A stretch of 51,443 nucleotides of DNA from JAKQDH01 sp029558835 (GTDB taxonomy: Bacteria > Planctomycetota > Phycisphaerae > UBA1845), in contig DAOQSN010000038.1 in assembly GCA_035356615.1 (NCBI GenBank), forward strand, positions 1 to 51,443, read 5' to 3'. Under the pieces are notes generated by a model that saw only the letters and a list, made by a program, of their open reading frames with translations, was not told the DNA's origin and searched no databases. This document shows, in pieces, positions 25,053 to 33,282 of the stretch (position 1 is its first letter; each line of letters opens with the position of its first letter). Position numbers and translations under genes: made by a program.

Positions 25053-25826
25053 CTACTTCTTCGTATCCCGGGCCAGGTGGGCCGCGCCCACCATCACGAT
25101 AAACAGCAGCACGCCCGCCGCCTCGAACGGCAGCACGTACTTGCTGAGCAACACTTCGCCGATGCGGGCCACCGGCACGCCGGGGGTCGTCGCCTGCGTG
25201 CCGACCCATTCCGCCCGCCCCAGCAGCAGGCACAAGCTGACCAGCAGCACCAGGCACACCACCCCGGCTCCGTACAGCTCCCACGCCCGGCAGTTGTAGC
25301 GGGCCCACGGCGAGCGACTGGTCAGCATCACGCCGAATACCAGCAGTACCAGCGTGCCGCCCACGTACACGATAAGCTGGATCGCGCCGAGGAACGTCGC
25401 GGCCAGCAGGAAATACAGCAAGGCGACCAAACCCAGCGTCACGAACAGCCAGACGGCCATCCGCACCACGCTGCGGCTCAGGCAGATACCCAGCACGGAG
25501 ATCACCACGCCCGTGGCCACCAGGTAGAACAGCACCGCCTCCAGCAGGCCCGGCTGCTCACCGCGGACTACGCCGGCCGTCTCACCGGCAGCCATGGCCA
25601 CCCCGCCTGTTCCGGCCAGCGTCACCGCCAGCGCGAGCACCACGGCGGCCACCCGGCGGTGGGCCCCAGGGTGGCATGGGCAAGCGCAGCGTCGCCATGC
25701 CCTCTGCGGGGCGAGCGGGCCCATGCCGCAGCATGCCGGCGCCTTCGGCTTGGGCATGCCACCCGGGCGTGGCTTGGATACGCCACCCCGACGCGGCTTG
25801 GATGTGCCGCCCTCTTGGTTTCCCAT
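25053..25826 (-). CDS. nuoJ: NADH-quinone oxidoreductase subunit J, N-terminally extended
   Basis: 257 residues. The NuoJ core is clear: YLVATGVVISVLGICLSRSV, ALLYFLLAATFLGAIQLIVY, and VGGTLVLLVFGVMLTSRS. The ATG at 25826 has AGGAA 7 nt upstream and lies 14 nt after the nuoH stop, so it is well supported. However, canonical NuoJ would begin near residue 92. The first 55 residues (many P, G, K, C) are encoded by repeat-like GGCATGCCAC DNA, and residues 58-79 form an extra hydrophobic segment ending AMA that looks like a signal peptide. The extension may be cleaved or may reflect repeat insertion near the original start. Confidence 0.93.
   Translation of the reverse strand: MGNQEGGTSKPRRGGVSKPRPGGMPKPKAPACCGMGPLAPQRAWRRCACPCHPGAHRRVAAVVLALAVTLAGTGGVAMAAGETAGVVRGEQPGLLEAVLFYLVATGVVISVLGICLSRSVVRMAVWLFVTLGLVALLYFLLAATFLGAIQLIVYVGGTLVLLVFGVMLTSRSPWARYNCRAWELYGAGVVCLVLLVSLCLLLGRAEWVGTQATTPGVPVARIGEVLLSKYVLPFEAAGVLLFIVMVGAAHLARDTKK
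25668..25815. repeat. GGCATGCC-type repeat within the nuoJ 5' end
   Basis: Repeated words GGCATGGGC, CCATGCCG, GCATGCCGG, GGGCATGCCACCC, GGCTTGGATACGCCACCCCG and GGCTTGGATGTGCC. A 21-nt word at 25736-25756 (CCGGCGCC...TTGGGCA) recurs exactly at 44823-44843. Similar GGCATGCCAC words are at 27479 and 27594. Confidence 0.65.
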
Positions 25827-25840
25827 TTGCGTTTTCCTGC

Positions 25841-27406
25841 TCAGGCTCCCGACAGCGGATCCATCGCCAGATAGCCCACCAGCGGCCGGCGGTGGATGAA
25901 GCCGTACACCGCGATCACCACGAACCCGGCCGCGAATACCAGACCAATCAGTCCGAGAATCCAGTTCACGATCCGCGCGAACCACTCCCAGCCTGCACTG
26001 CCCGACATCGACACCCAGACCCACACGGCCGTGCCGAGCACCAGCAGCATCGTCAGCGGCAGCAGCACCTGCACGCAGGCGTACAGCACCTGGTCGATGC
26101 GAATCCGCGGCAGCGTCCAGCGGACCCAAAGCTGCGTGTACAGCAGCACGCCGCACTTAAACAGCAGCCACAGCGGGCCGCTGAACAAAACGCCTTTCAA
26201 ACCGCGGGCCAGCGCCGCGCTGCCCAGTACGGTGGTGATCGAGTCGCCCCAGGCGGCCGGCAACGGCGAGTTCCACCCGCCCAGAAACAGGATGCACGCC
26301 AGGGCGGCCACCACGAACATCGCGGCATACTCGGCGAAGAAGAACAGCGCCCAGCGGAACCCGGAATACTCCGTCATGAAGCCCGCCACCAGCTCGCTCT
26401 CCGCCTCCGGCAGATCGAACGGGGCTCGCTTGCAGGCCGCCAGCGACGCGATGAAGTACGTGACAAACGCCGCAAACGCGAACGGGTTGGTGAAGGCCAG
26501 CCACGAGAACCACCCCCCCGTCTGCTGCTTGCCAATCTCCACCAGGCTGAGCGTGCCCGCGCAGATCACCGGCACCAGCAGGGCCATGCCCAGCGGAATC
26601 TCATACGAAACCATCTGGCAGGCTTCCCGCATTGCTCCGTACAGGCTCCATTTGTTGTTGGACGCCCAGCCGCCGACGATCACTCCGACCACCTCGACCC
26701 CCAGCATGGCGAGAATGAAGAGCAGGGCCGAATCGAGCTCCCGGAATACCCAGAGCAGCCCGAACGGCAGGGCCACGAATGCACACAGCGAGGGAATAAT
26801 CGTGAAGTACGGCGCGGCCCGGAACAGCGCCTGGTCGGCACCCGCCGGCACGAGGTCCTCTTTGAGGACGAGCTTGAGTCCGTCGGCCGCCGACTGCGCC
26901 CAGCCGTGCCAGCCGCCCACGCGCATCAGCCCCAGCCGGGACTGGATGCGCCCGGCCACCTTCCGCTCCCACCAGATCGCAAAGGCCGGCACGATGCAGA
27001 ACAAAGCGAAGATCGCGCCCAGAATGACCAGGTCCCGGACGATCCGGAACTGGCAGATCCACACGACGTACTTCATCAGCCCGGCCGCCGGTGTTGCCCG
27101 AGTGGTCAGCACGCTGCCGATGGCCGCGGGCGGCAGCCCCCACGTGCTCGGCGCGCCCCACTCCACGTCAGGCTGCCCAGCCGGTGACGCCTCTCCCACC
27201 GCCACCAGGGTGAAGGCAAACAACTCGCCGCAGGCCCACACCAACAGCGGTGTCACCACCAGCGTGGCCAGGAAAATGAGCAGCGCGACCCGCGGCAGGA
27301 TGGGCGTCGCCACGGCATAGATGCCCTTGCCGATGGCCGCCAACAGCCGGCCGAACGGGCCGAACCTCGGCTTTCGGGATGTCCACGGAACGGAAAACTG
27401 CGTCAC
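25841..27406 (-). CDS. nuoH: NADH-quinone oxidoreductase subunit H, long form
   Basis: 521 residues. Forms the quinone chamber at the junction of the arms. WWERKVAGRIQSR (about residue 145) and SAADGLKLVLKED match the family, but the normal GPNR loop reads LGLMRVGG. The later loop has DLPEAESELVAGFMTEYSG with the conserved acidic residues. The GTG start at 27406 is preceded by GGAGAGG about 4 nt upstream; the frame upstream to 27565 runs through a hairpin repeat and is not coding. About 110 residues before the usual first helix add one or two TM segments (LLIFLATLVVTPLLVWACG). Confidence 0.94.
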   Translation of the reverse strand: MTQFSVPWTSRKPRFGPFGRLLAAIGKGIYAVATPILPRVALLIFLATLVVTPLLVWACGELFAFTLVAVGEASPAGQPDVEWGAPSTWGLPPAAIGSVLTTRATPAAGLMKYVVWICQFRIVRDLVILGAIFALFCIVPAFAIWWERKVAGRIQSRLGLMRVGGWHGWAQSAADGLKLVLKEDLVPAGADQALFRAAPYFTIIPSLCAFVALPFGLLWVFRELDSALLFILAMLGVEVVGVIVGGWASNNKWSLYGAMREACQMVSYEIPLGMALLVPVICAGTLSLVEIGKQQTGGWFSWLAFTNPFAFAAFVTYFIASLAACKRAPFDLPEAESELVAGFMTEYSGFRWALFFFAEYAAMFVVAALACILFLGGWNSPLPAAWGDSITTVLGSAALARGLKGVLFSGPLWLLFKCGVLLYTQLWVRWTLPRIRIDQVLYACVQVLLPLTMLLVLGTAVWVWVSMSGSAGWEWFARIVNWILGLIGLVFAAGFVVIAVYGFIHRRPLVGYLAMDPLSGA

Positions 27407-27631
27407 CGTGCCTCTCCGAACTGCCCCACCACACACCCAAACGCCCGGGGTACCATTGCCCCGGTCGCTCTGACAACTGGCATGCCACGCCGCCTCAGAG
27501 CCGCAGGGGTGCCATGCTTTCCCGCGACAGCAGTCGCGGGTAAGCATGCACTGGCGACCGACCACATGCCCACCCCCGCCTGCAGCGGGTTAGGGCATGC
27601 CACCCGCCGGCGAGCAGATCATCTCACTCTG
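27407..27631. other. nuoD-nuoH spacer
   Basis: 225 bp inside an otherwise tight operon. It contains the 36-nt hairpin (27513-27548) and GGCATGCCAC words at about 27479 and 27594. No gene. Confidence 0.6.
27513..27548. repeat. 36-nt hairpin repeat, copy 2
   Basis: Identical to the element at 6255-6290 through arms and loop (ATGCTT, CCCGCGAC, AGCA, GTCGCGGG, AAGCAT). Being in the nuoD-nuoH spacer, it would be transcribed and could stabilise the upstream message or attenuate transcription. Confidence 0.85.
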
Positions 27632-28834
27632 CTACCGATCCACGTCTCCCATCACCACGTCGATGCTGCCGAAGATGGCCGGGATGTCCGCGATCAGGAT
27701 GTCCCGCAGCACGTGCGTGGCGATCGACAGGTTGCAGAAGCACGGGCCCCGCGCCTTGACCCGGGCGGGAATCGTCGAGCCGTCGCCGCGCACGTAGAAA
27801 CCCATCTGCCCGCGCGGATTCTCCGTCTCCACGTAGACCTCATCATCCGGCAGCTTGATGTTCTTGGCCTTCTTGGCCATCACGTCCCCGTCCGGCAACT
27901 GGTCCAGCGCCTGCCGGATGATCCGGACACACTGCTCCATCTCGAGCAGGCGGAGGAAATAGCGGTTCCACGAGTCGCCGACCAGCACCCCCTGCGGTAC
28001 GCCGGGGGCGCCGCCGGGCTGGCCGATGGGAATCTCGAAATCGTATTTCTCGTAACCGTCATAGGGCTTCACCTTCCGCAGGTCCCAGCGGATACCACTG
28101 GCCCGCAGGCAGACGCCGGTAAGACCCCACGCCAAGGCGTCCGCCAGCGAGATCACGCCGACCTTGCTGGTCCGCTTCACGAAAATGTGGTTCCAACTTA
28201 ACAGTTGGTTGTACTCGAGGATCTTCGGCTCGAAGTAATCGAGGAACTCCCGGCAGCGGTCCACGAAGCCTTCGGGCAGGTCCTGCGTTACGCCGCCCGG
28301 CGTGATGTAACTGTACGTCAACCGCGCCCCGCAGGTCGCCTCGAACAGATCGAGGATCATCTCCCGCTCGCGGAAGCAATACAGAAACGGCGTGAACGCC
28401 CCCATGTCCAGGCCGTAGGAGCCGACCGAGACTAAGTGCGACGCGATGCGGTTCAGCTCTGCGAAGATGACGCGGATGGCCTGCGCCCGTGGCGGCACTT
28501 CCAGGCCGGCCAGCTTCTCGATCGCCAGGGCCCACGTCTGGTTGTTGTTCATGCCGGCGACATAGTCCATCCGGTCGGTGTAGGGCACGTACTGAAACGG
28601 CTGGAGGCTCTCGCCGATCTTCTCCGCGCAGCGGTGCAGGTAGCCGAGGTGAGGGATCGCCTCCTGCACCATCTCTCCGTCGGTGCGCAGCACCATCCGC
28701 AGCACCCCGTGCGTCGACGGGTGCTGCGGGCCCATGTTGACGACCATCTCCTCCGTAGGCAGGTCGCTCTGGACGCTGCGGTAGTACTCCCGCAGTACCT
28801 CCGGAGTCGAGTCCATTACCATCTCACGCGCCAT
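27632..28834 (-). CDS. nuoD: NADH-quinone oxidoreductase subunit D
   Basis: 400 residues, the 49-kDa subunit lining the quinone site. It starts near NMGPQHPSTHGVLRM (His and Pro of the quinone head-group site), has GMNNNQTWALAIEKLAGL, and ends GSIDVVMGDVDR as in the family. ATG 28834 has AGGA 7 nt upstream. NuoC and NuoD are separate genes, 341 bp apart, not fused. Confidence 0.97.
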   Translation of the reverse strand: MAREMVMDSTPEVLREYYRSVQSDLPTEEMVVNMGPQHPSTHGVLRMVLRTDGEMVQEAIPHLGYLHRCAEKIGESLQPFQYVPYTDRMDYVAGMNNNQTWALAIEKLAGLEVPPRAQAIRVIFAELNRIASHLVSVGSYGLDMGAFTPFLYCFREREMILDLFEATCGARLTYSYITPGGVTQDLPEGFVDRCREFLDYFEPKILEYNQLLSWNHIFVKRTSKVGVISLADALAWGLTGVCLRASGIRWDLRKVKPYDGYEKYDFEIPIGQPGGAPGVPQGVLVGDSWNRYFLRLLEMEQCVRIIRQALDQLPDGDVMAKKAKNIKLPDDEVYVETENPRGQMGFYVRGDGSTIPARVKARGPCFCNLSIATHVLRDILIADIPAIFGSIDVVMGDVDR

Positions 28835-29175
28835 GCCGACGTCCTGACATCACGAAGCCGAAGTCGCAAGTCTGAGATCCCCAATTTAGAATCTCAAATC
28901 TGATGTGCCACATCCCGAATGCAACACGTCAAATCCGGAAACTCAAATCTGCAATTTCAAATCTGCAATCTCAACTCTGCAATCTCAAATTCAAGATTCG
29001 CAACCTCCAATCCCGACTCGTTCCCCCGCCATTTCGAATCCGCTTCTGCCGTCTCGACTCAACTCCCCCAACCGCGGTGCCGCCTCTCTTGCCCGTTACC
29101 TCTTGCCTCTGGCCTGGTGGCCCCTTGCCTTTGCCTCTGCAATTCGCTATTCGTCATTCGCACTTCGCTATTCGG
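28835..29175. other. heptamer-repeat spacer between nuoC and nuoD
   Basis: 341 bp in mid-operon, notably AT-richer than its surroundings. Nearly all is repeat: AATCTCA/AATCTGC units (28890-28994), CTCTTGC units around 29100-29113 and ATTCGCT units (29142-29176), each with a 7-nt period. No gene seen. Confidence 0.8.
28890..28994. repeat. AATCTCA/AATCTGC heptamer repeats
   Basis: Units at 28890, 28897 and then contiguous from 28932: AATCCGG, AAACTCA, AATCTGC, AATTTCA, AATCTGC, AATCTCA, ACTCTGC, AATCTCA, AATTCAA. The phase is kept at exactly 7 nt over nine units. Confidence 0.85.
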
Positions 29176-29176
29176 C
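29142..29176. repeat. ATTCGCT heptamer repeats
   Basis: ATTCGCT ATTCGTC ATTCGCA CTTCGCT ATTCGGC, five units ending exactly at the nuoC stop codon. Confidence 0.8.
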
Positions 29177-29709
29177 TAGTGCCTTGGGTTCGGCAACTCA
29201 TACTCCGTCGTTGCCGGTATCCCGTGGTACTCCAGCGGAAACTCATAATCCTTCCGCAAGGGATGCCCTACCCAGTCGTCCGGCAGCAGAATCCGCCGGG
29301 GGTCGGGATGCCCGTCAAAGACGATGCCCATGAGGTCGTACGCCTCGCGCTCGTGCCAGTCCGCGGCCGGCCAGATGCGGGCGACGCTCGGAATATGGGG
29401 ATTCTTGCGGTCCACCACCACGCGCACCGCGAACTCGTGCGTCTGCGTGATCAGTTCCGTCCCGCGGCTCACCTCCACCGCCATCAGGTCATACACGCAC
29501 GCCAGCCGATCGTCCGCCAGCAGGTCCACCGACGAAATCGACCGCAGCAGGTTGAAACCCAGCCGCGGATCGTCGCGCAGAAACAGCGCCACCTGCGGCC
29601 AGGCGGCCGCGTCGATCACCGCATACGGATGCCCGCCGCCCAGCACCAGGTCCTGCACCGCCTGGGGAAACTGCGTCTTCAGAAGTTGACCGATCTCTTC
29701 GGGTGTCAC
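29176..29709 (-). CDS. nuoC: NADH-quinone oxidoreductase subunit C
   Basis: 177 residues, the 30-kDa subunit of the Q module. EREAYDLMGIVFDGHPDPRR and LLPDDWVGHPLRKDYEFP are the complete family signature. The frame begins at a GTG (29709); the Shine-Dalgarno is weak. It is separated from nuoB by 72 bp of repeat-derived DNA. Confidence 0.96.
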   Translation of the reverse strand: MTPEEIGQLLKTQFPQAVQDLVLGGGHPYAVIDAAAWPQVALFLRDDPRLGFNLLRSISSVDLLADDRLACVYDLMAVEVSRGTELITQTHEFAVRVVVDRKNPHIPSVARIWPAADWHEREAYDLMGIVFDGHPDPRRILLPDDWVGHPLRKDYEFPLEYHGIPATTEYELPNPRH

Positions 29710-29737
29710 CGCTGCGTTCCGTTCCGCCGTTCGCCTT

Positions 29738-29784
29738 CCACGTCGGCCACGGGGGGCCGATGCTACTTGGTCAACAGACTCCTA
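29738..29784. repeat. GTCGGCCAC repeat core between nuoB and nuoC
   Basis: CCACGTCGGCCACGGGGGGC, then GATGCTACTTGGTCAACAGA and CTCCTAG. It resembles the right half of the 110-bp elements. Its end overlaps the nuoB stop codon (29782-29784), suggesting that insertion reshaped the end of nuoB. Confidence 0.65.
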
Positions 29785-30288
29785 GGCCGGCACCGCCCGC
29801 GCCGGCTGCTTCGCAATACTCTGGTGCCGAATCTTGTCCTGCAAGCGGAGGAGGCCCTCCAGCAACGACTCCGGTCGCGGCGGGCAACCGGGCACGTACA
29901 CGTCCACCGGCACCACCAGGTCCACACCCTTCACCACGTGGTAGCCGTGCTTGAAGTACGGTCCGCCGCCGACCGTGCAGGCGCCCATGGCGATCACATA
30001 CTTGGGCTCGGGTATCTGGTTGAACAGGCGCTTCAGCCGCGAGGCCATCTTGTAGGTCACCGTACCTGCCACGATCATCAGGTCCGCCTGCCGCGGCGTC
30101 GGGCGGAAGGCCCCGGCGCCGAAGCGGTCGAAGTCGAACCGCGAAGCCCCGGTGGCCATCATCTCGATCGCGCAGCACGCCAGCCCGAATGTCACCGGCC
30201 AGAGGCTGTTGGACCGGCCCCAGTTGATGAGCCAATCCAGCGACGTGATGATCACGCCCTCCTCAAATCGGTTCTCAATCCAACTCAT
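29782..30288 (-). CDS. nuoB: NADH-quinone oxidoreductase subunit B
   Basis: 168 residues. Ligands for Fe-S cluster N2 are all present: the tandem Cys38-Cys39 in GLACCAIEM, Cys104 in MGACTVGGG and Cys135 in VPGCPPRPE. ATG 30288 overlaps the nuoA stop (ATGA, 30285-30288), so the open frame further upstream is not used. The C-terminal tail (AKQPARAVPA) may be altered by the repeat that supplies the stop codon. Confidence 0.97.
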   Translation of the reverse strand: MSWIENRFEEGVIITSLDWLINWGRSNSLWPVTFGLACCAIEMMATGASRFDFDRFGAGAFRPTPRQADLMIVAGTVTYKMASRLKRLFNQIPEPKYVIAMGACTVGGGPYFKHGYHVVKGVDLVVPVDVYVPGCPPRPESLLEGLLRLQDKIRHQSIAKQPARAVPA

Positions 30289-30779
30289 TCGGCTGCTCCG
30301 AAGTGGCGCTCCGCTTTCGCTCCGCCCAGCAGCGACTCCCGTTTCTGCGCGCTGCTCGACCGCACCCACTCCAGGTATCCGCTCTTCCATTCATACAGGA
30401 ACGGAATGGCGATCAACAGGAAGAACACCAGAAACGCCCAGAACGCCCAGGAGCCCGCCCCGGCCGCCCCCATCTTCTGGAACGCCGCCGCCCAGGGCCA
30501 CAACAGCGCCACCTCCACGTCGAACACGATGAATACCAGGGCGACGGTGTAGAAACGCAGGTCGAACTGCACCCAGCTTTCACCCACCGCGGGCTCGCCG
30601 CACTCGTAGGCGGCGTCCTTCTCCGGGTGCGGCTGGCGCGACGAGGTCAGGCGCGAGATGCTCAGCCCGACGAACGCCAGTACGAATCCCGCCACCACGA
30701 ACAGCAGCAACCCCAGCACCAACTGCACGTTGGTGTCCGCGGCTGCCGTCGCCAGCAATGTCCCGCCCGTCTGCATCAT
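30285..30779 (-). CDS. nuoA: NADH-quinone oxidoreductase subunit A
   Basis: 164 residues with three TM helices. YECGEPAVGESWVQFDLRFY with VFIVFDVEVALLWPW is the family core; the Cys-containing loop and the FDVE Asp/Glu are intact. ATG 30779 is 6 nt after AAGGA; GTG 30782 and ATG 30776 are alternatives. It overlaps the nuoI stop codon, so I-A-B are translationally coupled. The C-terminal tail after WKSGYLEW is about 30 residues longer than usual. Confidence 0.95.
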   Translation of the reverse strand: MMQTGGTLLATAAADTNVQLVLGLLLFVVAGFVLAFVGLSISRLTSSRQPHPEKDAAYECGEPAVGESWVQFDLRFYTVALVFIVFDVEVALLWPWAAAFQKMGAAGAGSWAFWAFLVFFLLIAIPFLYEWKSGYLEWVRSSSAQKRESLLGGAKAERHFGAAE

Positions 30780-31486
30780 CACGAGTCCTTCGGCGCCGCT
30801 TCCGCCGCGTCACCCTCTTTCTTGGCGGCCGGCTTCTTCTTGGGCGCCTCCTGCTCGGTCAGCGCCTTGAGCATCGCCTCCCGGCGCTTCTCCGGCTGAC
30901 CGGCGAAGCCGTCCGCCGAATGCGTATACTCCTGCCACTCGCGCTGGCGGTCGGTCGCCCACTGGGGCACGTGCCTGCGCACGCTCATCCACAGCGGCTG
31001 CGGCGTCTGCAACCCCTGCTTGGCGAGCTCCGTGAACTCCACGATCATGTTCTCCCGCGTGTACGCGGACATGTCGTGAACGTTGCCCATGTGGATACAA
31101 TCCGTCGGGCAAGGCTCCGTGCACAACGCACAGAACATGCACTTCGAGTAGTCGATGGCGTAACGCACCAGCGCGCCGCCGACCGCCACCCCCGTCTCCT
31201 TGTCGATCTTGCGCGGAGCCGTCTTGTCGATGTAGATGCAGTCCACCGGGCACGCCTTGGCGCAGGCGTCGCAGGCGATGCACTTCTCGATCTCGTAATA
31301 GTGAAAACCCCGGAAACGCGGCTGCAACGTCGGCGCCACGTCCGGGTACTGCACCGTCACCGTCTTGGCAAAACAGTATTTCAGCGTGATCCGCATGCCG
31401 ATCAAGATGCTCTTGACCGTCTGCGCGATGTTGTGGAAGTAGTCACGACCCGGGCCGGCGTGCATCACGTCCTTCTGGCTCGACAT
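30779..31486 (-). CDS. nuoI: NADH-quinone oxidoreductase subunit I, first in operon
   Basis: 235 residues. Binds clusters N6a and N6b through CIACDACAKACP (Cys 69, 72, 75, 79) and CMFCALCTEPCPTDC (Cys 116, 119, 122, 126), with the fourth Cys of each motif in reciprocal order. In most operons nuoI lies between nuoH and nuoJ; here it leads the operon before nuoA. The C-terminus has a Lys/Ala-rich extension of about 30 residues. ATG 31486 chosen; two GTG codons lie just upstream (31489, 31492). Confidence 0.95.
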   Translation of the reverse strand: MSSQKDVMHAGPGRDYFHNIAQTVKSILIGMRITLKYCFAKTVTVQYPDVAPTLQPRFRGFHYYEIEKCIACDACAKACPVDCIYIDKTAPRKIDKETGVAVGGALVRYAIDYSKCMFCALCTEPCPTDCIHMGNVHDMSAYTRENMIVEFTELAKQGLQTPQPLWMSVRRHVPQWATDRQREWQEYTHSADGFAGQPEKRREAMLKALTEQEAPKKKPAAKKEGDAAEAAPKDS

Positions 31487-31682
31487 CACCACGACCGTTT
31501 CCGACGCTTCCCTCCCGCCCCCATCGTCTTACCTTCGGAAACGCGGGATTCTAACGGTCGCCTCTTCCCCTCGCAACCGCCTTAGCCTGCCGCGGCGCCC
31601 CATCGTCCCGACGCCGCAGCCCGGCGTCGCGTGCCACGCCCGGGCACGTCCCTGGCACCGGACGCCGCCCGGCCGCCCGTGC

Positions 31683-32948
31683 TCAGGCCGCGGGCCAACC
31701 CAGCAAGCTCAGCCGGAGCATGTTCCGGGCCACCTTGGCCGCCCGGTCCCGAATCTCCGCGCGCGACAGATGGGCGCCCAGCAGAAGCCGCTCGACCCGC
31801 ACTCCCGCCGCGTCCGCCAGCGCTACGTACACCAGCCCCACCGGCCTCTCCGGAGGTCGCCCGCCATCCGGTCCCGCAATCCCCGTTGTCGCCAGCGCGA
31901 AGTCCGTCCCCGCCGCCGCGCGGCAGCCCCGCGCCATGGCCTCGGCCACCTCCCCACTTACCGCACCGTGGAGTTCGAGCAGGTCCGCCGGAACCCCCAG
32001 AAGCGCCGTCTTCGCTCGATTCGAATACGTGATGTAACCTTGGATAAAGTACGCGCTGCTTCCCGGCACGTCCGTCAAGGTCTTCGCCAGCAGCCCTCCG
32101 GTGCACGACTCCGCCGTCGCCACCGTCTTGCCGGCCGCCATGAGCAGCCTCGCCACCGCGTGCTCTAATGCCTCGTCCCCATCCCCAAACACCACCGACC
32201 CGAGCCGCTGGCGAACCTCCGCCACGTCGGCCGCCACCAGGGCCTCTGCTTCCGCGGCGCTGTCGGCCGCCCCGACTACTCGGATGCTGATGACGCCCCC
32301 GCTGGCCGTGGTTCCCACGGCCGGGTTCCGCGCGCGAACCATCAGGTCCGCAATGGCCTCCCCGACCACGGCTTCCGGCAGCCCGAACGTGTTCACCCTG
32401 CGGACCACACCCACCCGCCCGCTGGCGGCCGCGCCCAGGGACGCCGCCACGCTGTCGGCGAACATCGCCTTCATTTCCCCTGGTACACCCGGCAGTGCTA
32501 CCAGTTGGGATCGGGGACCGCGATACCAGACGCCCGGGGCCGTCCCGCGAGGATTTGGCACAACCGCACAGCTTCCAGGCAGCAGCGCTTGCAGCCTATT
32601 GCCGGCTGGCATGGGGCGTTGCCAGCGCTCGAAGAACGCCTCGATCCGCCCAAGCGCCTCCCGGCTCTCCTCGAGCTTAACGCCGATCGCCCGCGCGATG
32701 CCCGCACGCGTCAGGTCGTCGGCCGTCGGCCCTAACCCACCGGTTGCAATCACCCAGTCCGCCTGGTCCAACCCCTGGCGAAAGACGCCCGCGATCTGCT
32801 CCACGTCATCCCCGACTACCACCAGCCGCCGCACCCGGGCCCCGCGCACGCGGACCTGCTCGGCCAGCCACGCCGAGTTCGTGTCCACGGTTTGCCCCGT
32901 GACCAGCTCGTCCCCAATGGCCACAATGACCAAGTCCACGCTTCGCAA
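31683..32948 (-). CDS. cinA: CinA-like nicotinamide-nucleotide amidase
   Basis: 421 residues. The N-terminal MoCF-like domain (about 4-170) has VAIGDELVTGQTVDTNSAWL and ATGGLGPTADDLTR, and acts as an ADP-ribose pyrophosphatase in homologues. The C-terminal domain has TAESCTGGLLAKTLTDVPG and TTGIAGPDGG, the NMN/PncC deamidase signature, recycling nicotinamide mononucleotide. The open frame extends to 33053, but its first 35 residues do not look like CinA; TTG 32948 gives a family-like start (LRSVDLVIVAIGDEL), with GTG 32939 as alternative. It is on the same strand as the nuo operon and just upstream of it (196-bp gap). Confidence 0.93.
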   Translation of the reverse strand: MRSVDLVIVAIGDELVTGQTVDTNSAWLAEQVRVRGARVRRLVVVGDDVEQIAGVFRQGLDQADWVIATGGLGPTADDLTRAGIARAIGVKLEESREALGRIEAFFERWQRPMPAGNRLQALLPGSCAVVPNPRGTAPGVWYRGPRSQLVALPGVPGEMKAMFADSVAASLGAAASGRVGVVRRVNTFGLPEAVVGEAIADLMVRARNPAVGTTASGGVISIRVVGAADSAAEAEALVAADVAEVRQRLGSVVFGDGDEALEHAVARLLMAAGKTVATAESCTGGLLAKTLTDVPGSSAYFIQGYITYSNRAKTALLGVPADLLELHGAVSGEVAEAMARGCRAAAGTDFALATTGIAGPDGGRPPERPVGLVYVALADAAGVRVERLLLGAHLSRAEIRDRAAKVARNMLRLSLLGWPAA

Positions 32949-33172
32949 GCTATCACCATTTCGCCAGCCGTCCAGAAGCAGGCCGGGAAGCGGCGACCGC
33001 CATACCGAAGCGCCCCTGTGAATAGATGCCAACGCACTAACGCGATCGCACACTAAGGGGTGTCTTCAGCCTGCTACTCACGTCTGCGCTGCCGCCGCGC
33101 AACCGCTTGGCGCGGGAAGCTGGGGAGACTGGCGGATCAGTCCCGCCTGTGGCAAGCAGCGCGGGGGGACGA

Positions 33173-33178
33173 TATAGT
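33173..33178 (+). promoter_or_regulatory. candidate -10 for ATP-grasp/HAD pair
   Basis: TATAGT at 33173-33178 with a weak -35-like TGGCAA at 33150-33155 (17-nt spacer). It lies 110 nt before the ATP-grasp start. Confidence 0.3.
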
Positions 33179-33282
33179 CACAAGGGCCCGCGCACCCACG
33201 TGCGGCGGGGTGGGCAACCCCCGGATACACCCCAATGGGCAGAAGGAAAGCCACAGTTCACCGGCCGCCACGTCGGTTGAGG

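Noticed and set aside
27407..27565. Upstream extension of nuoH
   Set aside because: It translates the mobile hairpin; the GTG at 27406 has a good Shine-Dalgarno and gives a family-like start.
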